Shown: one piece after another, positions 7,554-14,626 of the stretch
Layout: each line of letters begins with the position of its first letter
How positions within the stretch are numbered: the stretch's first letter is position 1
Origin: Candidatus Effluviviaceae Genus I sp.
GTDB taxonomy: Bacteria > Joyebacterota > Joyebacteria > Joyebacterales > Joyebacteraceae
DNA length: 22,517 nucleotides
Assembly (NCBI GenBank): GCA_016867725.1
Contig: VGIX01000028.1
Coordinates: 1 to 22,517 of the forward strand
Reading direction: 5' to 3'
Position numbers and translations under genes: made by a program
The notes under the pieces: model-generated
What the model was told of the DNA's origin: nothing
Database searches by the model: none
The model's input: only the letters and a program-made list of their open reading frames with translations

Positions 7554-10197
7554 GACCGCCAGCTTCCCCGGCCTTCCGCCGGAGGAGCCCCGTCCGGCGG
7601 ACAGCGGCCCGCTCCACCGAGCCCGCGCCGGGGACGGCAAGAAGCCGGACGATGTCCGCGGGTCGGACCGAGGCCGCAGGAGGGAGCCCGAGGACCACTC
7701 TCAGCGCCCCGGGCTCGCCGGCCAGCGCCTCGAGCGCGAGGATGTCCCTGGCCGGGACGATCTCCTTGGCCGGCGGCGCCGGCGGCCCGCCCTGTCCCGG
7801 CCGCGCCCCCCCGGCTCCGTCTCGTCCGACGGCCGGCCGCTCGACGGTCACGCTCGGAGCGGCCATGAGCGCCCCGATCCTCTCCGCCACGTCCCCGGTC
7901 TCCATCGCGCCCAGGCCCGGGACGCCGCGGATGACGTACTCCGCCGCTTCGGCCTCGGACGACACCGACCCGCCCGTCGTCCTGCGCGACACCGCCTTCA
8001 CCGCGAGCCCGCGCGGCAGCCCCGCCGCGAGGCGCGCGCCGAGTTCCTCGGGCGGCATCTCCCGCGTGAGCTCGATGTCGAAGAGCTCGGCGTCGCCGGC
8101 CGCCCCCACGGGAAGCGGCGGGCCGAACGACAGCTTTGGATGCGGGTTGAACCCGCGCGAGAACGCGGCCGGGATCCCGCCCGCCGCGACCGCCCGCGCG
8201 ATCGCGCGGACGATGTCGAGGTGCGACAGGAACCTCGCCTCGTCCTCCTTCGAGTAGCGCACGCGGTACTTCGCCGAGAGCTCCTCGGCTCCCACCTTCC
8301 TCTTCCGGTCCCTCCTGCCGAGGAACTCGCGACGCTGTCGCGCCGCTTCGCCGCCGCGTTCGGGAAGCCCGCGCGACGCCGCGCGTCCGTCGTCGCACGC
8401 GCCGCAGGCCACGCAGCCGGCCTCGCGGCAGTCCGGCGTCGTCTCGCCCCGCAGCGCCTTCGCGCGCTCGCCTGCCATGAACTCCTTCGAGACGCCGGCG
8501 GAGATGTGGTCCCAGGGGAGCGGCTCGGCCGGGTCGCGCTCCGCGAGGAATGCCCCGGCGTCGGTCCCGGTCTCCGCGAACGCGCGCTCCCACACGGCGA
8601 AGTCGAACCGCTCGCTCCACGCGTCGAACCGCGCCCCCGCGCTCCACGCGGCCTCGATGGCGCGCCCGAGCGACCGGTCGCCCCGCGACATCACGCCCTC
8701 GAGGAAGGAAACGCGCGGGTCGCGGAGCGCGAGCTTCACGCCGCGCACGGAGAGCAGCGGGCGAAGCACGCGCTCCTTCGCCCTCGTCTCCTCGACCGAG
8801 TCCTGCCTCTCCCACTGGAACGGCGTGCCGGGCCGCGGCACGAACGGCGAGATGGACACGCTGATGACGGCGCCCTTCCGCCGCGCGCGCGCGACCTCGC
8901 GCACCTTCAGCACGAGCGTCGCGATGCCTCGGACGTCCTCGTCCGTCTCCGTCGGGAGTCCGATCATGAAGTAGAGCTTGATGCGTCCCCACGCGGACGC
9001 GAACGCGACGTCCGCCGTGTCGAGGATGTGCTCCTCGGTCTCGTTCTTGTTGATGACGTCGCGCAGGCGCTGCGTGCCGGCCTCGGGCGCGAAGGTGAGC
9101 CCGGCGCGGCGGACGCGGCCGATCCCGTCGGCGAGCTCGAGCCCGAACCGGTCCACGCGAAGCGACGGAAGCGAGATGCTCGCGCGCCGGTCGATGAGCC
9201 GCTCGTTGAGCCTCGCCACCAGCTCTCCGAGGCACGGGTAGTCCGACGGCGAGAGCGAGAGCAGCGACACCTCGTCGTACCCCGTCGCGGAGAGGCCCTC
9301 CTCGACGAGATCGACGAGGTCGTCCACCGACCGCATCCGCGCGGGCCGCGTCACCATCCCGGCCTGGCAGAACCGGCACCCGCGCGTGCAGCCGCGCATG
9401 ATCTCGAGCGCGAGCCGGTCGTGCGTCGCCTCCGTGATGGGCACGATCGGGCGCGCCGGGTGGCTCCCCGGGCCGAGCGTGGGCTCGACGCGCCGCGCGA
9501 CGACGGGAGGCGCCGCCGCGTCGATCGGCACGGTGCCCGCGTACCGCCCGCCCTCGCGCCTCTCGGCGTAGAGCGACGGAACGTAGATGCCCCGGACGCC
9601 CGCCGCGCGACGCAGCGTCTCCGCACGCGCCGCGCCGTCCCGCAGCGCCGCGAGCACGAGGTCGGCAAGTTCCAGCACCGCCGTCTCCCCGTCGCCGACG
9701 ACGAAGAGGTCGAAGAAGTCCGCCAGCGGCTCCGGGTTGAACGACGCCGGCCCGCCCCCGACGACGAGCGGGTCGCCCTCGCGACGGTCCGCCGCGCGGA
9801 GCGGCACGCCGGCGAGGTCGAGCATGGTGAGCACGTTCGTGTGGTGGAGCTCGTACTGCAGCGTGAAGCCCACGACGTCGAACTCGCGCGCGGGTCTCGT
9901 GGTCTCGAGCGAGAAGAGCGGGATGTCCGACGCGCGCATCCGCGCTTCCATGTCCGGCCACGGCGCGAAGACCCGCTCCGCCGCGACCTCCGGCCGCCTG
10001 TTCAGGATGTCGTAGAGCACCCGGAGGCCGAGGTGGGACATGCCGATCTCGTACACGTCCGGAAACGCGAGCAGAAAACGGACCGCGACGCTCTCGTCGT
10101 CCTTGAGCGTCGCGTTCCTCTCTCCACCGACGTACCGGCTCGGTCGCGCGACCAGCGGAAGGACGTCGCGGTCAAGCCTGGTCCAGAGTTCGCTCAT
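7537..10197 (-). CDS. TIGR03960-type radical-SAM protein fused to a TIGR03936 (DUF2344) domain
   Basis: An 886-residue fusion. Residues 1-170 form an N-terminal domain of the B12-binding type (LLAFPDVYEIGMSHLGLRVLY, VVGGGPASFNPEPLADFFD). The radical-SAM core follows, with the iron-sulfur motif CxxxCxxC at Cys270, Cys274 and Cys277 (MRGCTRGCRFCQAG), then FAPEAGTQRLRDVINK and KLYFMIGLPTETDED. A second cysteine group (590, 595, 598, 601) lies before the DUF2344 domain, which starts near 643 (KYRVRYSKEDEARFLSHLD, FSRGFNPHPKLSFGPPLP). Some bacteria encode the two parts as separate adjacent genes. The biochemical role is not settled; linkage to rng and ribosomal-protein genes elsewhere hints at an RNA or ribosome modification. 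I chose the ATG at 10197 (MSELWTRLDRDVLP); upstream in-frame starts add only a Pro/Arg/Gly-rich tail. Confidence 0.92.
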   Translation of the reverse strand: MSELWTRLDRDVLPLVARPSRYVGGERNATLKDDESVAVRFLLAFPDVYEIGMSHLGLRVLYDILNRRPEVAAERVFAPWPDMEARMRASDIPLFSLETTRPAREFDVVGFTLQYELHHTNVLTMLDLAGVPLRAADRREGDPLVVGGGPASFNPEPLADFFDLFVVGDGETAVLELADLVLAALRDGAARAETLRRAAGVRGIYVPSLYAERREGGRYAGTVPIDAAAPPVVARRVEPTLGPGSHPARPIVPITEATHDRLALEIMRGCTRGCRFCQAGMVTRPARMRSVDDLVDLVEEGLSATGYDEVSLLSLSPSDYPCLGELVARLNERLIDRRASISLPSLRVDRFGLELADGIGRVRRAGLTFAPEAGTQRLRDVINKNETEEHILDTADVAFASAWGRIKLYFMIGLPTETDEDVRGIATLVLKVREVARARRKGAVISVSISPFVPRPGTPFQWERQDSVEETRAKERVLRPLLSVRGVKLALRDPRVSFLEGVMSRGDRSLGRAIEAAWSAGARFDAWSERFDFAVWERAFAETGTDAGAFLAERDPAEPLPWDHISAGVSKEFMAGERAKALRGETTPDCREAGCVACGACDDGRAASRGLPERGGEAARQRREFLGRRDRKRKVGAEELSAKYRVRYSKEDEARFLSHLDIVRAIARAVAAGGIPAAFSRGFNPHPKLSFGPPLPVGAAGDAELFDIELTREMPPEELGARLAAGLPRGLAVKAVSRRTTGGSVSSEAEAAEYVIRGVPGLGAMETGDVAERIGALMAAPSVTVERPAVGRDGAGGARPGQGGPPAPPAKEIVPARDILALEALAGEPGALRVVLGLPPAASVRPADIVRLLAVPGAGSVERAAVRRTGLLRRKAGEAGGLEAML

Positions 10198-10282
10198 CGT
10201 GTCGGCCCGACCGGCAGGCGCGGCCCCGGGCCCGCGGCCGCGACGGGCCGCGCGGCGCGGCATCGGCGCGCGGCCTGGCAGC

Positions 10283-10819
10283 CTATCCGGCAAGCTGGGC
10301 GCCGCGCTTCATCGCCTCGCGGTTGAGGTCCATGATCTTCTCGCTCTTGCCCTCGAGCTGACCGTCCAGCGCGGCGAGGAGGGACTCGAGCTTCACCGTC
10401 CCGATCCGCCTGCAGAACGCGCCGAGCATGACCATGTTGGCGGTCTTCGCGCTTCCGACCTCCTCGGCGATGTTGTTGGCGCGGACCTCGAACGTCCTCA
10501 CGTCCGTGCGCTTGACCTTCCTCTCGATCAGCGACGTGTTGTAGAGGATCCACCCGCCCGGCTTGACCATCGGCTCGAACTTGTCCAGCGACGGGCCGTT
10601 CATGATGAGGACCACGTCGGGCTCATCGACCATCGGCGAGGCGATGGCGTGGTCGGACACGACGACCGAGCAGTTCGCCGTGCCCCCCCGCATCTCGGCC
10701 CCGTACTGCGGGAAGAACGTCGTGTGCCGCCCCTCGTCCATCGCCGCCTGCGCAAGGAGCTTGCCCATGAGGACGATCCCCTGCCCGCCGAACCCGGAGC
10801 ACCTGATCTTCTGGGTCAT
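10283..10819 (-). CDS. korC: 2-oxoacid:ferredoxin oxidoreductase, gamma subunit
   Basis: The gamma subunit of a KorDABC/VorDBAC-type complex that oxidatively decarboxylates a 2-oxoacid to acyl-CoA with reduction of ferredoxin (or runs in reverse for carbon fixation). The 178-residue protein has the family start KIRCSGFGGQGIVLMGKLLA, the motif FFPQYGAEMRGGTANCSVVV, and the conserved ANMVMLGAF. It overlaps the beta-subunit gene by four bases (ATGA), so the ATG at 10819 is well supported and translation is coupled. It is the last gene of the four-gene unit; the stop is followed by 85 bases rich in G and C before the radical-SAM gene. Substrate (2-oxoglutarate or a branched-chain 2-oxoacid) cannot be told from sequence reading alone. 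Confidence 0.93.
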   Translation of the reverse strand: MTQKIRCSGFGGQGIVLMGKLLAQAAMDEGRHTTFFPQYGAEMRGGTANCSVVVSDHAIASPMVDEPDVVLIMNGPSLDKFEPMVKPGGWILYNTSLIERKVKRTDVRTFEVRANNIAEEVGSAKTANMVMLGAFCRRIGTVKLESLLAALDGQLEGKSEKIMDLNREAMKRGAQLAG

Positions 10820-11571
10820 GCCCTCTTCTCCTCCGCACTCACGTCCTTGAAGACGCCGAGCGGATAGTAGGTCAGCATGTTCTCCCGCAGCCACGCGATG
10901 GCCTGGGGCGGCGTCATGCCCCAGTTCGTCGGGCAGGGCGAGAGGATCTCGACGAGGCAGTAGCCGCGCTTGTCCAGCGCCAGCTGGAACGCCTTCTTGA
11001 GGTGCCGCTTTGCCGCCAGCACGTTCTTCGGCGTGTCCACCGACCCGCGCGCGAGGTACGCCACGCCCCCGAGGGTCTGCAGCAGCTCACACACGCGGAT
11101 CGGGTAGCCCGCGATCGCCGGGTCCCGGCCCAGCTGGCAGGTCGTCGCCGGCTGCCCGATGAGCGTTGTCGGCGCCATCTGCCCGCCGGTCATCCCGTAG
11201 ATGGCGTTGTTCACGAACACCGTGACGAACTTCTCGCCCCTGTTCGCCGCGTGGATCGTCTCGGCCGTCCCGATGGCCGCAAGGTCCCCGTCCCCCTGAT
11301 AGCTGAGGACGAAGCAGTCGGGGTTCGCCCGCGTTATCCCCGTCGCCACCGCCGCCGCCCGCCCGTGCGCCGCCGAGACCACGTCGAAGTTCCAGTAGAG
11401 GTCCGCCAGCACCGAGCACCCCACCGGGGCGATGCCGATCGCGCGCTCCCGGAGCCCGAACTCGTCCACGACCTCCGCCACCAGCCGGTGGATGATCCCG
11501 TGGCCGCAGCCCGGGCAGTACTTCGTCCGCTCGGGCTTCATGGAACGGACCATCCCGAAGACTCTCTCCAC
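10816..11571 (-). CDS. korB: 2-oxoacid:ferredoxin oxidoreductase, beta (TPP-binding) subunit
   Basis: Carries thiamine diphosphate, the cofactor that attacks the 2-oxoacid carbonyl. The 251-residue protein shows CPGCGHGIIHRL near residue 20 and the TPP/magnesium motif beginning at GDGD (93-96) and ending at VNNAIYGMTGGQ (about 120-131), with PTTLIGQPATT following, as usual for this subunit class. The GTG start at 11571 is preceded by AGGAGG at proper distance; the TAG stop of the alpha-subunit gene forms the start of this Shine-Dalgarno sequence (TAGGAGG). The 3' end overlaps the gamma gene by four bases. The tight packing suggests equal synthesis of the subunits. Confidence 0.95.
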   Translation of the reverse strand: MERVFGMVRSMKPERTKYCPGCGHGIIHRLVAEVVDEFGLRERAIGIAPVGCSVLADLYWNFDVVSAAHGRAAAVATGITRANPDCFVLSYQGDGDLAAIGTAETIHAANRGEKFVTVFVNNAIYGMTGGQMAPTTLIGQPATTCQLGRDPAIAGYPIRVCELLQTLGGVAYLARGSVDTPKNVLAAKRHLKKAFQLALDKRGYCLVEILSPCPTNWGMTPPQAIAWLRENMLTYYPLGVFKDVSAEEKRA

Positions 11572-11583
11572 GGGTCAGCCCTC

Positions 11584-12672
11584 CTAGAAGTTCCGGAAGA
11601 TCTCCGCGCCCTTCGACGCCAGGATCTTCCGCATCTGCTCGACGATCTCACCCTCCTGCGGGATGCCCCCGGCCGTCCTGCCATGCAGGTGGACGCGGCC
11701 GCGCCCGCAGATGGCGAGCCGCGCGTCCTCCCACATCTGCCCCAGGCTCATCTCAACGACGAGGAACTCCTTCGTCCGCTCTGCAAGCCTGCCGAGCTGC
11801 TCGAAGGGATACGGCCAGAGGGTGATGGGCCGGAAGAGCCCGACCTTGATGCCCTCCGCGCGCGCAGTCTCCAGGACCGACCGGCAGATCCGCGACGCGG
11901 TGCCGTAGGCGACGAGGACGATGTCCGCGTCCCCGCAGCTCACCTCTTCGAAGCGGACCTCGTCGCGCATGATGGTCTCGTACTTCTTCTGGAGGACGAA
12001 GTTCTGCTGCTCCATGAGCGCCGGGTTGAGGATGAGGCTCGTGATGAGGATGGGGTCCTTGGTGGACGGGTCGCCCAGGCGCCAGGGCTGCTTCGACGGG
12101 AGACCCGGGAGCGGCCTGTACTCGCGCAGCACGAGCGGCTCCATCATCTGGCCCAGGATGCCGTCCGCGAGGATCATCGCAGGGGTCCTGTACTTGTCGG
12201 CGAGGTCGAACCCGAGCATGGTGTAGTCGTACAGCTCCTGGACGTCAGCCGGCCCGAAGCAGATGACGCGGTAGTCGCCGTGCCCGCCGCCCCGCGTCGC
12301 CTGGAAGTAGTCGGACTGCGCGGGCGAGATGTTGCCGAGACCCGGACCGCCGCGGCACACGTTGACGTAGAACACGGGGAGCTCCGCGCTCGCCATGTAC
12401 GAGACGCCTTCCTGCTTGAGGCTGATGCCCGGCCCCGAGGAGGACGTCATGCACCGGGCCCCCACCGCCGCCGCGCCGTAGCACATGTTGATGGCCGCGA
12501 TCTCGCTCTCGGTCTGGATGAAGACGCGCCCTTCCTCGAGCATCCGCACCGACATGTAGGCGGTGAGCTCGTTCTGCGGCGTGATCGGATAGCCGAAGTA
12601 GGTCATGCAGCCCGCGCGCACGGCGGCCTCGCCGATCGCCTCGTTGCCCTTCATCAGGACCTTCTGTTCCAT
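11584..12672 (-). CDS. korA: 2-oxoacid:ferredoxin oxidoreductase, alpha subunit (KorA/VorB type)
   Basis: The pyrimidine-binding subunit that pairs with the TPP subunit. The 362-residue protein begins KVLMKGNEAIGEAAVRAGC, followed by YFGYPITPQNELTAY, then TESEIAAINMCYGAAAVGAR and MTSSSGPGISLKQEGVSYM, and RGGPGLGNISPAQSDYFQAT. This pattern fits the proteins usually named VorB (3-methyl-2-oxobutanoate) or KorA (2-oxoglutarate). The C-terminal third contains the transketolase-C-like domain (VLVAYGTASRICRSVL, KVGLFRPITLWPYP). The ATG has AAGGAG 8 bases upstream. It lies between the ferredoxin and beta genes, the common Fd-alpha-beta-gamma order. Which 2-oxoacid is used is uncertain. Confidence 0.94.
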   Translation of the reverse strand: MEQKVLMKGNEAIGEAAVRAGCMTYFGYPITPQNELTAYMSVRMLEEGRVFIQTESEIAAINMCYGAAAVGARCMTSSSGPGISLKQEGVSYMASAELPVFYVNVCRGGPGLGNISPAQSDYFQATRGGGHGDYRVICFGPADVQELYDYTMLGFDLADKYRTPAMILADGILGQMMEPLVLREYRPLPGLPSKQPWRLGDPSTKDPILITSLILNPALMEQQNFVLQKKYETIMRDEVRFEEVSCGDADIVLVAYGTASRICRSVLETARAEGIKVGLFRPITLWPYPFEQLGRLAERTKEFLVVEMSLGQMWEDARLAICGRGRVHLHGRTAGGIPQEGEIVEQMRKILASKGAEIFRNF

Positions 12673-12702
12673 CCTTCGAGCTCCTTCGAAGAGGACGGGT
12701 CG

Positions 12703-12906
12703 CTACTTGAACACCTCGATGGCGACGTCGGGGCACACGATGGCGCAGAACGTGCAGCCCGTGCACTTCGCCGGGTCGAGGCACTCCGCGGGGTGATACC
12801 CCATGCTGTTGAAGTTCTCGGCGAGGCGGATGATGTGCTGCGGGCAGGCCTCAAGGCAGTATCCGCAGCCCTTGCACCGCTCCACGTCGATCTCGATCCT
12901 GGGCAC
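12703..12906 (-). CDS. korD: 2x[4Fe-4S] ferredoxin, delta subunit of the oxidoreductase
   Basis: A 67-residue ferredoxin that passes electrons from the TPP subunit to external ferredoxin. Two cluster motifs are visible: Cys11, 14, 17, 21 (CKGCGYCLEACP) and Cys48, 51, 54, 58 (CTGCTFCAIVCP), with an additional Cys42. The length and position before the alpha gene are usual for korD/vorD. The start is GTG at 12906 with AAGGAGG upstream; an ATG four bases further upstream is in another frame and makes only a shadow peptide. It is the first gene of the oxidoreductase unit, behind a candidate promoter at 13024-13052. Confidence 0.93.
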   Translation of the reverse strand: MPRIEIDVERCKGCGYCLEACPQHIIRLAENFNSMGYHPAECLDPAKCTGCTFCAIVCPDVAIEVFK

Positions 12907-13023
12907 TCATCCCTCCTTGCCGAAGGGCGTCCGGGTGGGCAGGGCCGCGCCGCCTGAGCCTCCGGAGCGTCCTCCGCGCGGGCGGGGGCCCCGGGGGGGC
13001 GCGAACACCGCGAAACCTCGGTG

Positions 13024-13052
13024 AGTCTACCACGGTCGCCCTAGGCCACCAA
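13024..13052 (-). promoter_or_regulatory. Candidate promoter of the oxidoreductase operon
   Basis: On the minus strand TTGGTG (13047-13052) and TAGACT (13024-13029) are separated by 17 bases. The -35 lies in the last codons of the PurS-like gene, whose TAG stop (13041-13043) is in the spacer. It is about 120 bases upstream of the ferredoxin start. The leader between is extremely G/C-rich with a run of seven C. The boxes are moderate matches only. Confidence 0.4.
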
Positions 13053-13625
13053 GGTCCTTTCCTCGCCCCAGGGCAGCACAGCGTGCGCCGTCTGGAAGTG
13101 CGGATTCGACAGAAGGCCCTCGCCGCGGCTCTCGGTGACCGCGATCCTCCTGATGAGTTCGGAGAGCCCCGGTCGCACGGGCGAGAGCGGCTGTGCGAAC
13201 CTCACCCGCCAGCGGGCGAAGCGCCGGACCGCCGTGACGGAGCGCTCGCCGGCGCGGCGAACGGCTCTCAGCGCGGACGCGCCGGCCGCATCGCCGCGCT
13301 CCGCCACGAGCACCGCGGCCTCGTCCGGCGAGAGATCGCCGCACGCGCGGCGCGCGCGATCGGCGGGCACACCGGCGTCCGCCAGCGCATACCTGTGCTT
13401 GTTCGGGTTCGCAAAGAGGTTCGTGGCCGCCACGAGGCGCGCCGCGGCCGCAAGGGCGTCCTCCGCCGTCGCGGCGTCAACGTCGAGCTCCCAGACGTCC
13501 TCGCGGGCGAGGCCGATCACGTCGTCGGCCAGCCCCATCTTCACCCGCAGGGCCTCGAGCGCCGACCGCGCCTCGTTGTCCGGGATCTTGAGCGCCACCG
13601 TCAGGACGATCGTGTGCGTCGGCAT
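13041..13625 (-). CDS. purS: PurS-like protein with C-terminal extension
   Basis: PurS joins PurQ and PurL in the FGAM synthase complex of purine synthesis, where it helps ammonia pass between them. The first ~80 of 194 residues match the PurS pattern: a first strand (TIVLTVALK), a helix (ALEALRVKMGL), a second strand pair (DDVIGLAREDVWELDVDA), a helix and NLFANPNKHRY, comparable to the LLANPVIEDY end of PurS. The usual DPQG segment is missing. Residues ~85-194 are an extra Arg/Ala-rich part with the C-terminal GLLSNPHFQTAHAVLPWGEE, which I do not recognise. Position just after purL and purQ supports the call, and the small-type PurL needs a PurS. The ATG has GAGG upstream. The alternative is an unrelated protein. 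Confidence 0.6.
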   Translation of the reverse strand: MPTHTIVLTVALKIPDNEARSALEALRVKMGLADDVIGLAREDVWELDVDAATAEDALAAAARLVAATNLFANPNKHRYALADAGVPADRARRACGDLSPDEAAVLVAERGDAAGASALRAVRRAGERSVTAVRRFARWRVRFAQPLSPVRPGLSELIRRIAVTESRGEGLLSNPHFQTAHAVLPWGEERTLVA

Positions 13626-13661
13626 GGGTTCCTCGGTTCCGGGCTGCGCGGATCGCAGGCC

Positions 13662-13745
13662 TGGGCCGGCGGTGTGGTTCCGCCGGCGGCGAGTTCAGCG
13701 TCCTCGCTGCATGTCTGAGCCGCGGCGGAACACACCGCCGGCCTA
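13662..13745. repeat. Long imperfect inverted repeat between purQ and the PurS-like gene
   Basis: The left arm 13662-13684 pairs with 13724-13745: the core GCCGGCGGTGTG then TTCCGCC on one side faces GGCGGAA then CACACCGCCGGC on the other, with one bulged G. This gives about 22 base pairs around a loop of about 39 bases. It begins 5 bases after the purQ stop and ends 36 bases before the PurS-like start. No T-run follows on the minus strand, so it is not a standard intrinsic terminator. It may protect the 3' end of the upstream RNA, be a processing site, or be a REP-like dispersed element. Confidence 0.7.
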
Positions 13746-13750
13746 CGCCC

Positions 13751-14626
13751 CTAGCGCACGCGCGCTCGCGCCGCGAACTCGACCAGCGACCGCACGACCG
13801 GTGCGCCCGGCCCTGGCTCGCGCGCGGCGACCGCCGTGCGCGCCGCCCTGCGCCGCTTGCCCCACGTGCCCGCGAGGTTCGCGGGCACGTGCCCGAGCCG
13901 CACCGCGCGCTCAGGGTGCGGCATCATCGCCACGACGTTGCCCGCCGGGTTCGACACCGCGGCGAGCGCCATCGCTGACCCGTTCGGGACGTCGGGAAAG
14001 CGCTCGGCCCTCGCGCCGTCCGGCGTCGCGTAGGTCATCACGGCCAGCCCGCGCGCGAAGAGCTCCTCGACGAGCCCGGGCGTCGCGCTCACGAAGCGGC
14101 CTTCCGCGTGCGCGACCGGCACCGGCACGACGTCGCCCGGCGCGAGCGCAAGGCTCGCCGCCGAACACGCGCTCTCGACGCGCAGGTGCGTCCACCGGGT
14201 GTAGTACCCGTCGCGGTCCGGCATGGCGTTCCGCGCGAGCGCCATCTCGACGCGCCCGGGCGTGAGTCCCGGCACCAGACCCGCCTCCACGAGGATCTGC
14301 GCGCCGTTGCAGATGCCGAGCACGGGCTTCCCCGCCGCCGCCTGCTCGGCGAGGCACCCCACCACTCTGTCCTTCGCAGCGATCGCGCCCGCGCGCACGC
14401 GGTCCTGATACGAGAACCCGCCGGGCAGCACGTAGGCGTCGTACGCCCCGAGCACGCCGTCGGGCTCGTTCCACATGACGATGTCGCACGCGGCGCCCGC
14501 GTCCAGCACGGCGCGCCGCGTCTCCTCCTCGCAGTTCACGCCGGGGAACCGCACGACGGCCACGCGCACGCCGGCCGCGCACGCGCCGCCGCGCCCATCC
14601 CCCGCCGCTCCGCGCGAGAAGCTCAC
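13751..14626 (-). CDS. purQ: Phosphoribosylformylglycinamidine synthase, glutaminase subunit PurQ
   Basis: Releases ammonia from glutamine for the fourth step of purine synthesis (FGAR to FGAM). The 291-residue protein is a class I glutamine amidotransferase: VRFPGVNCEEE at about 26-35, VLPGGFSYQDRVRAGAIA at 66-83, the nucleophile Cys106 in VLGICNGAQ, and the catalytic His237 and Glu239 in MMPHPERAV. The C-terminus continues some 50 residues past this motif and is Arg/Ala-rich. The GTG start at 14626 overlaps the purL stop by four bases (GTGA) and has a perfect GGAGGTGA upstream. Starting there adds about 19 Gly/Arg-rich residues before the usual VRVAVVRF; an inner GTG is the alternative start. 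Open frame continuing upstream within purL is a shadow. Confidence 0.95.
   Translation of the reverse strand: MSFSRGAAGDGRGGACAAGVRVAVVRFPGVNCEEETRRAVLDAGAACDIVMWNEPDGVLGAYDAYVLPGGFSYQDRVRAGAIAAKDRVVGCLAEQAAAGKPVLGICNGAQILVEAGLVPGLTPGRVEMALARNAMPDRDGYYTRWTHLRVESACSAASLALAPGDVVPVPVAHAEGRFVSATPGLVEELFARGLAVMTYATPDGARAERFPDVPNGSAMALAAVSNPAGNVVAMMPHPERAVRLGHVPANLAGTWGKRRRAARTAVAAREPGPGAPVVRSLVEFAARARVR

Noticed and set aside
10198-10282. G/C-rich self-complementary stretch between korC and the radical-SAM gene as terminator
   Set aside because: Several short stems are possible but none is dominant and there is no T-run, so I could not support a terminator or a promoter here.
7258-10326. 1022-codon plus-strand open frame opposite the radical-SAM gene
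   Set aside because: It is a composition-driven shadow of the minus-strand fusion protein, extremely rich in Arg, Asp and His.
12977-13003. Run of seven G in a G/C-rich leader as a phase-variation tract
   Set aside because: It lies in a non-coding leader, and a seven-base homopolymer is unremarkable at this G+C content.
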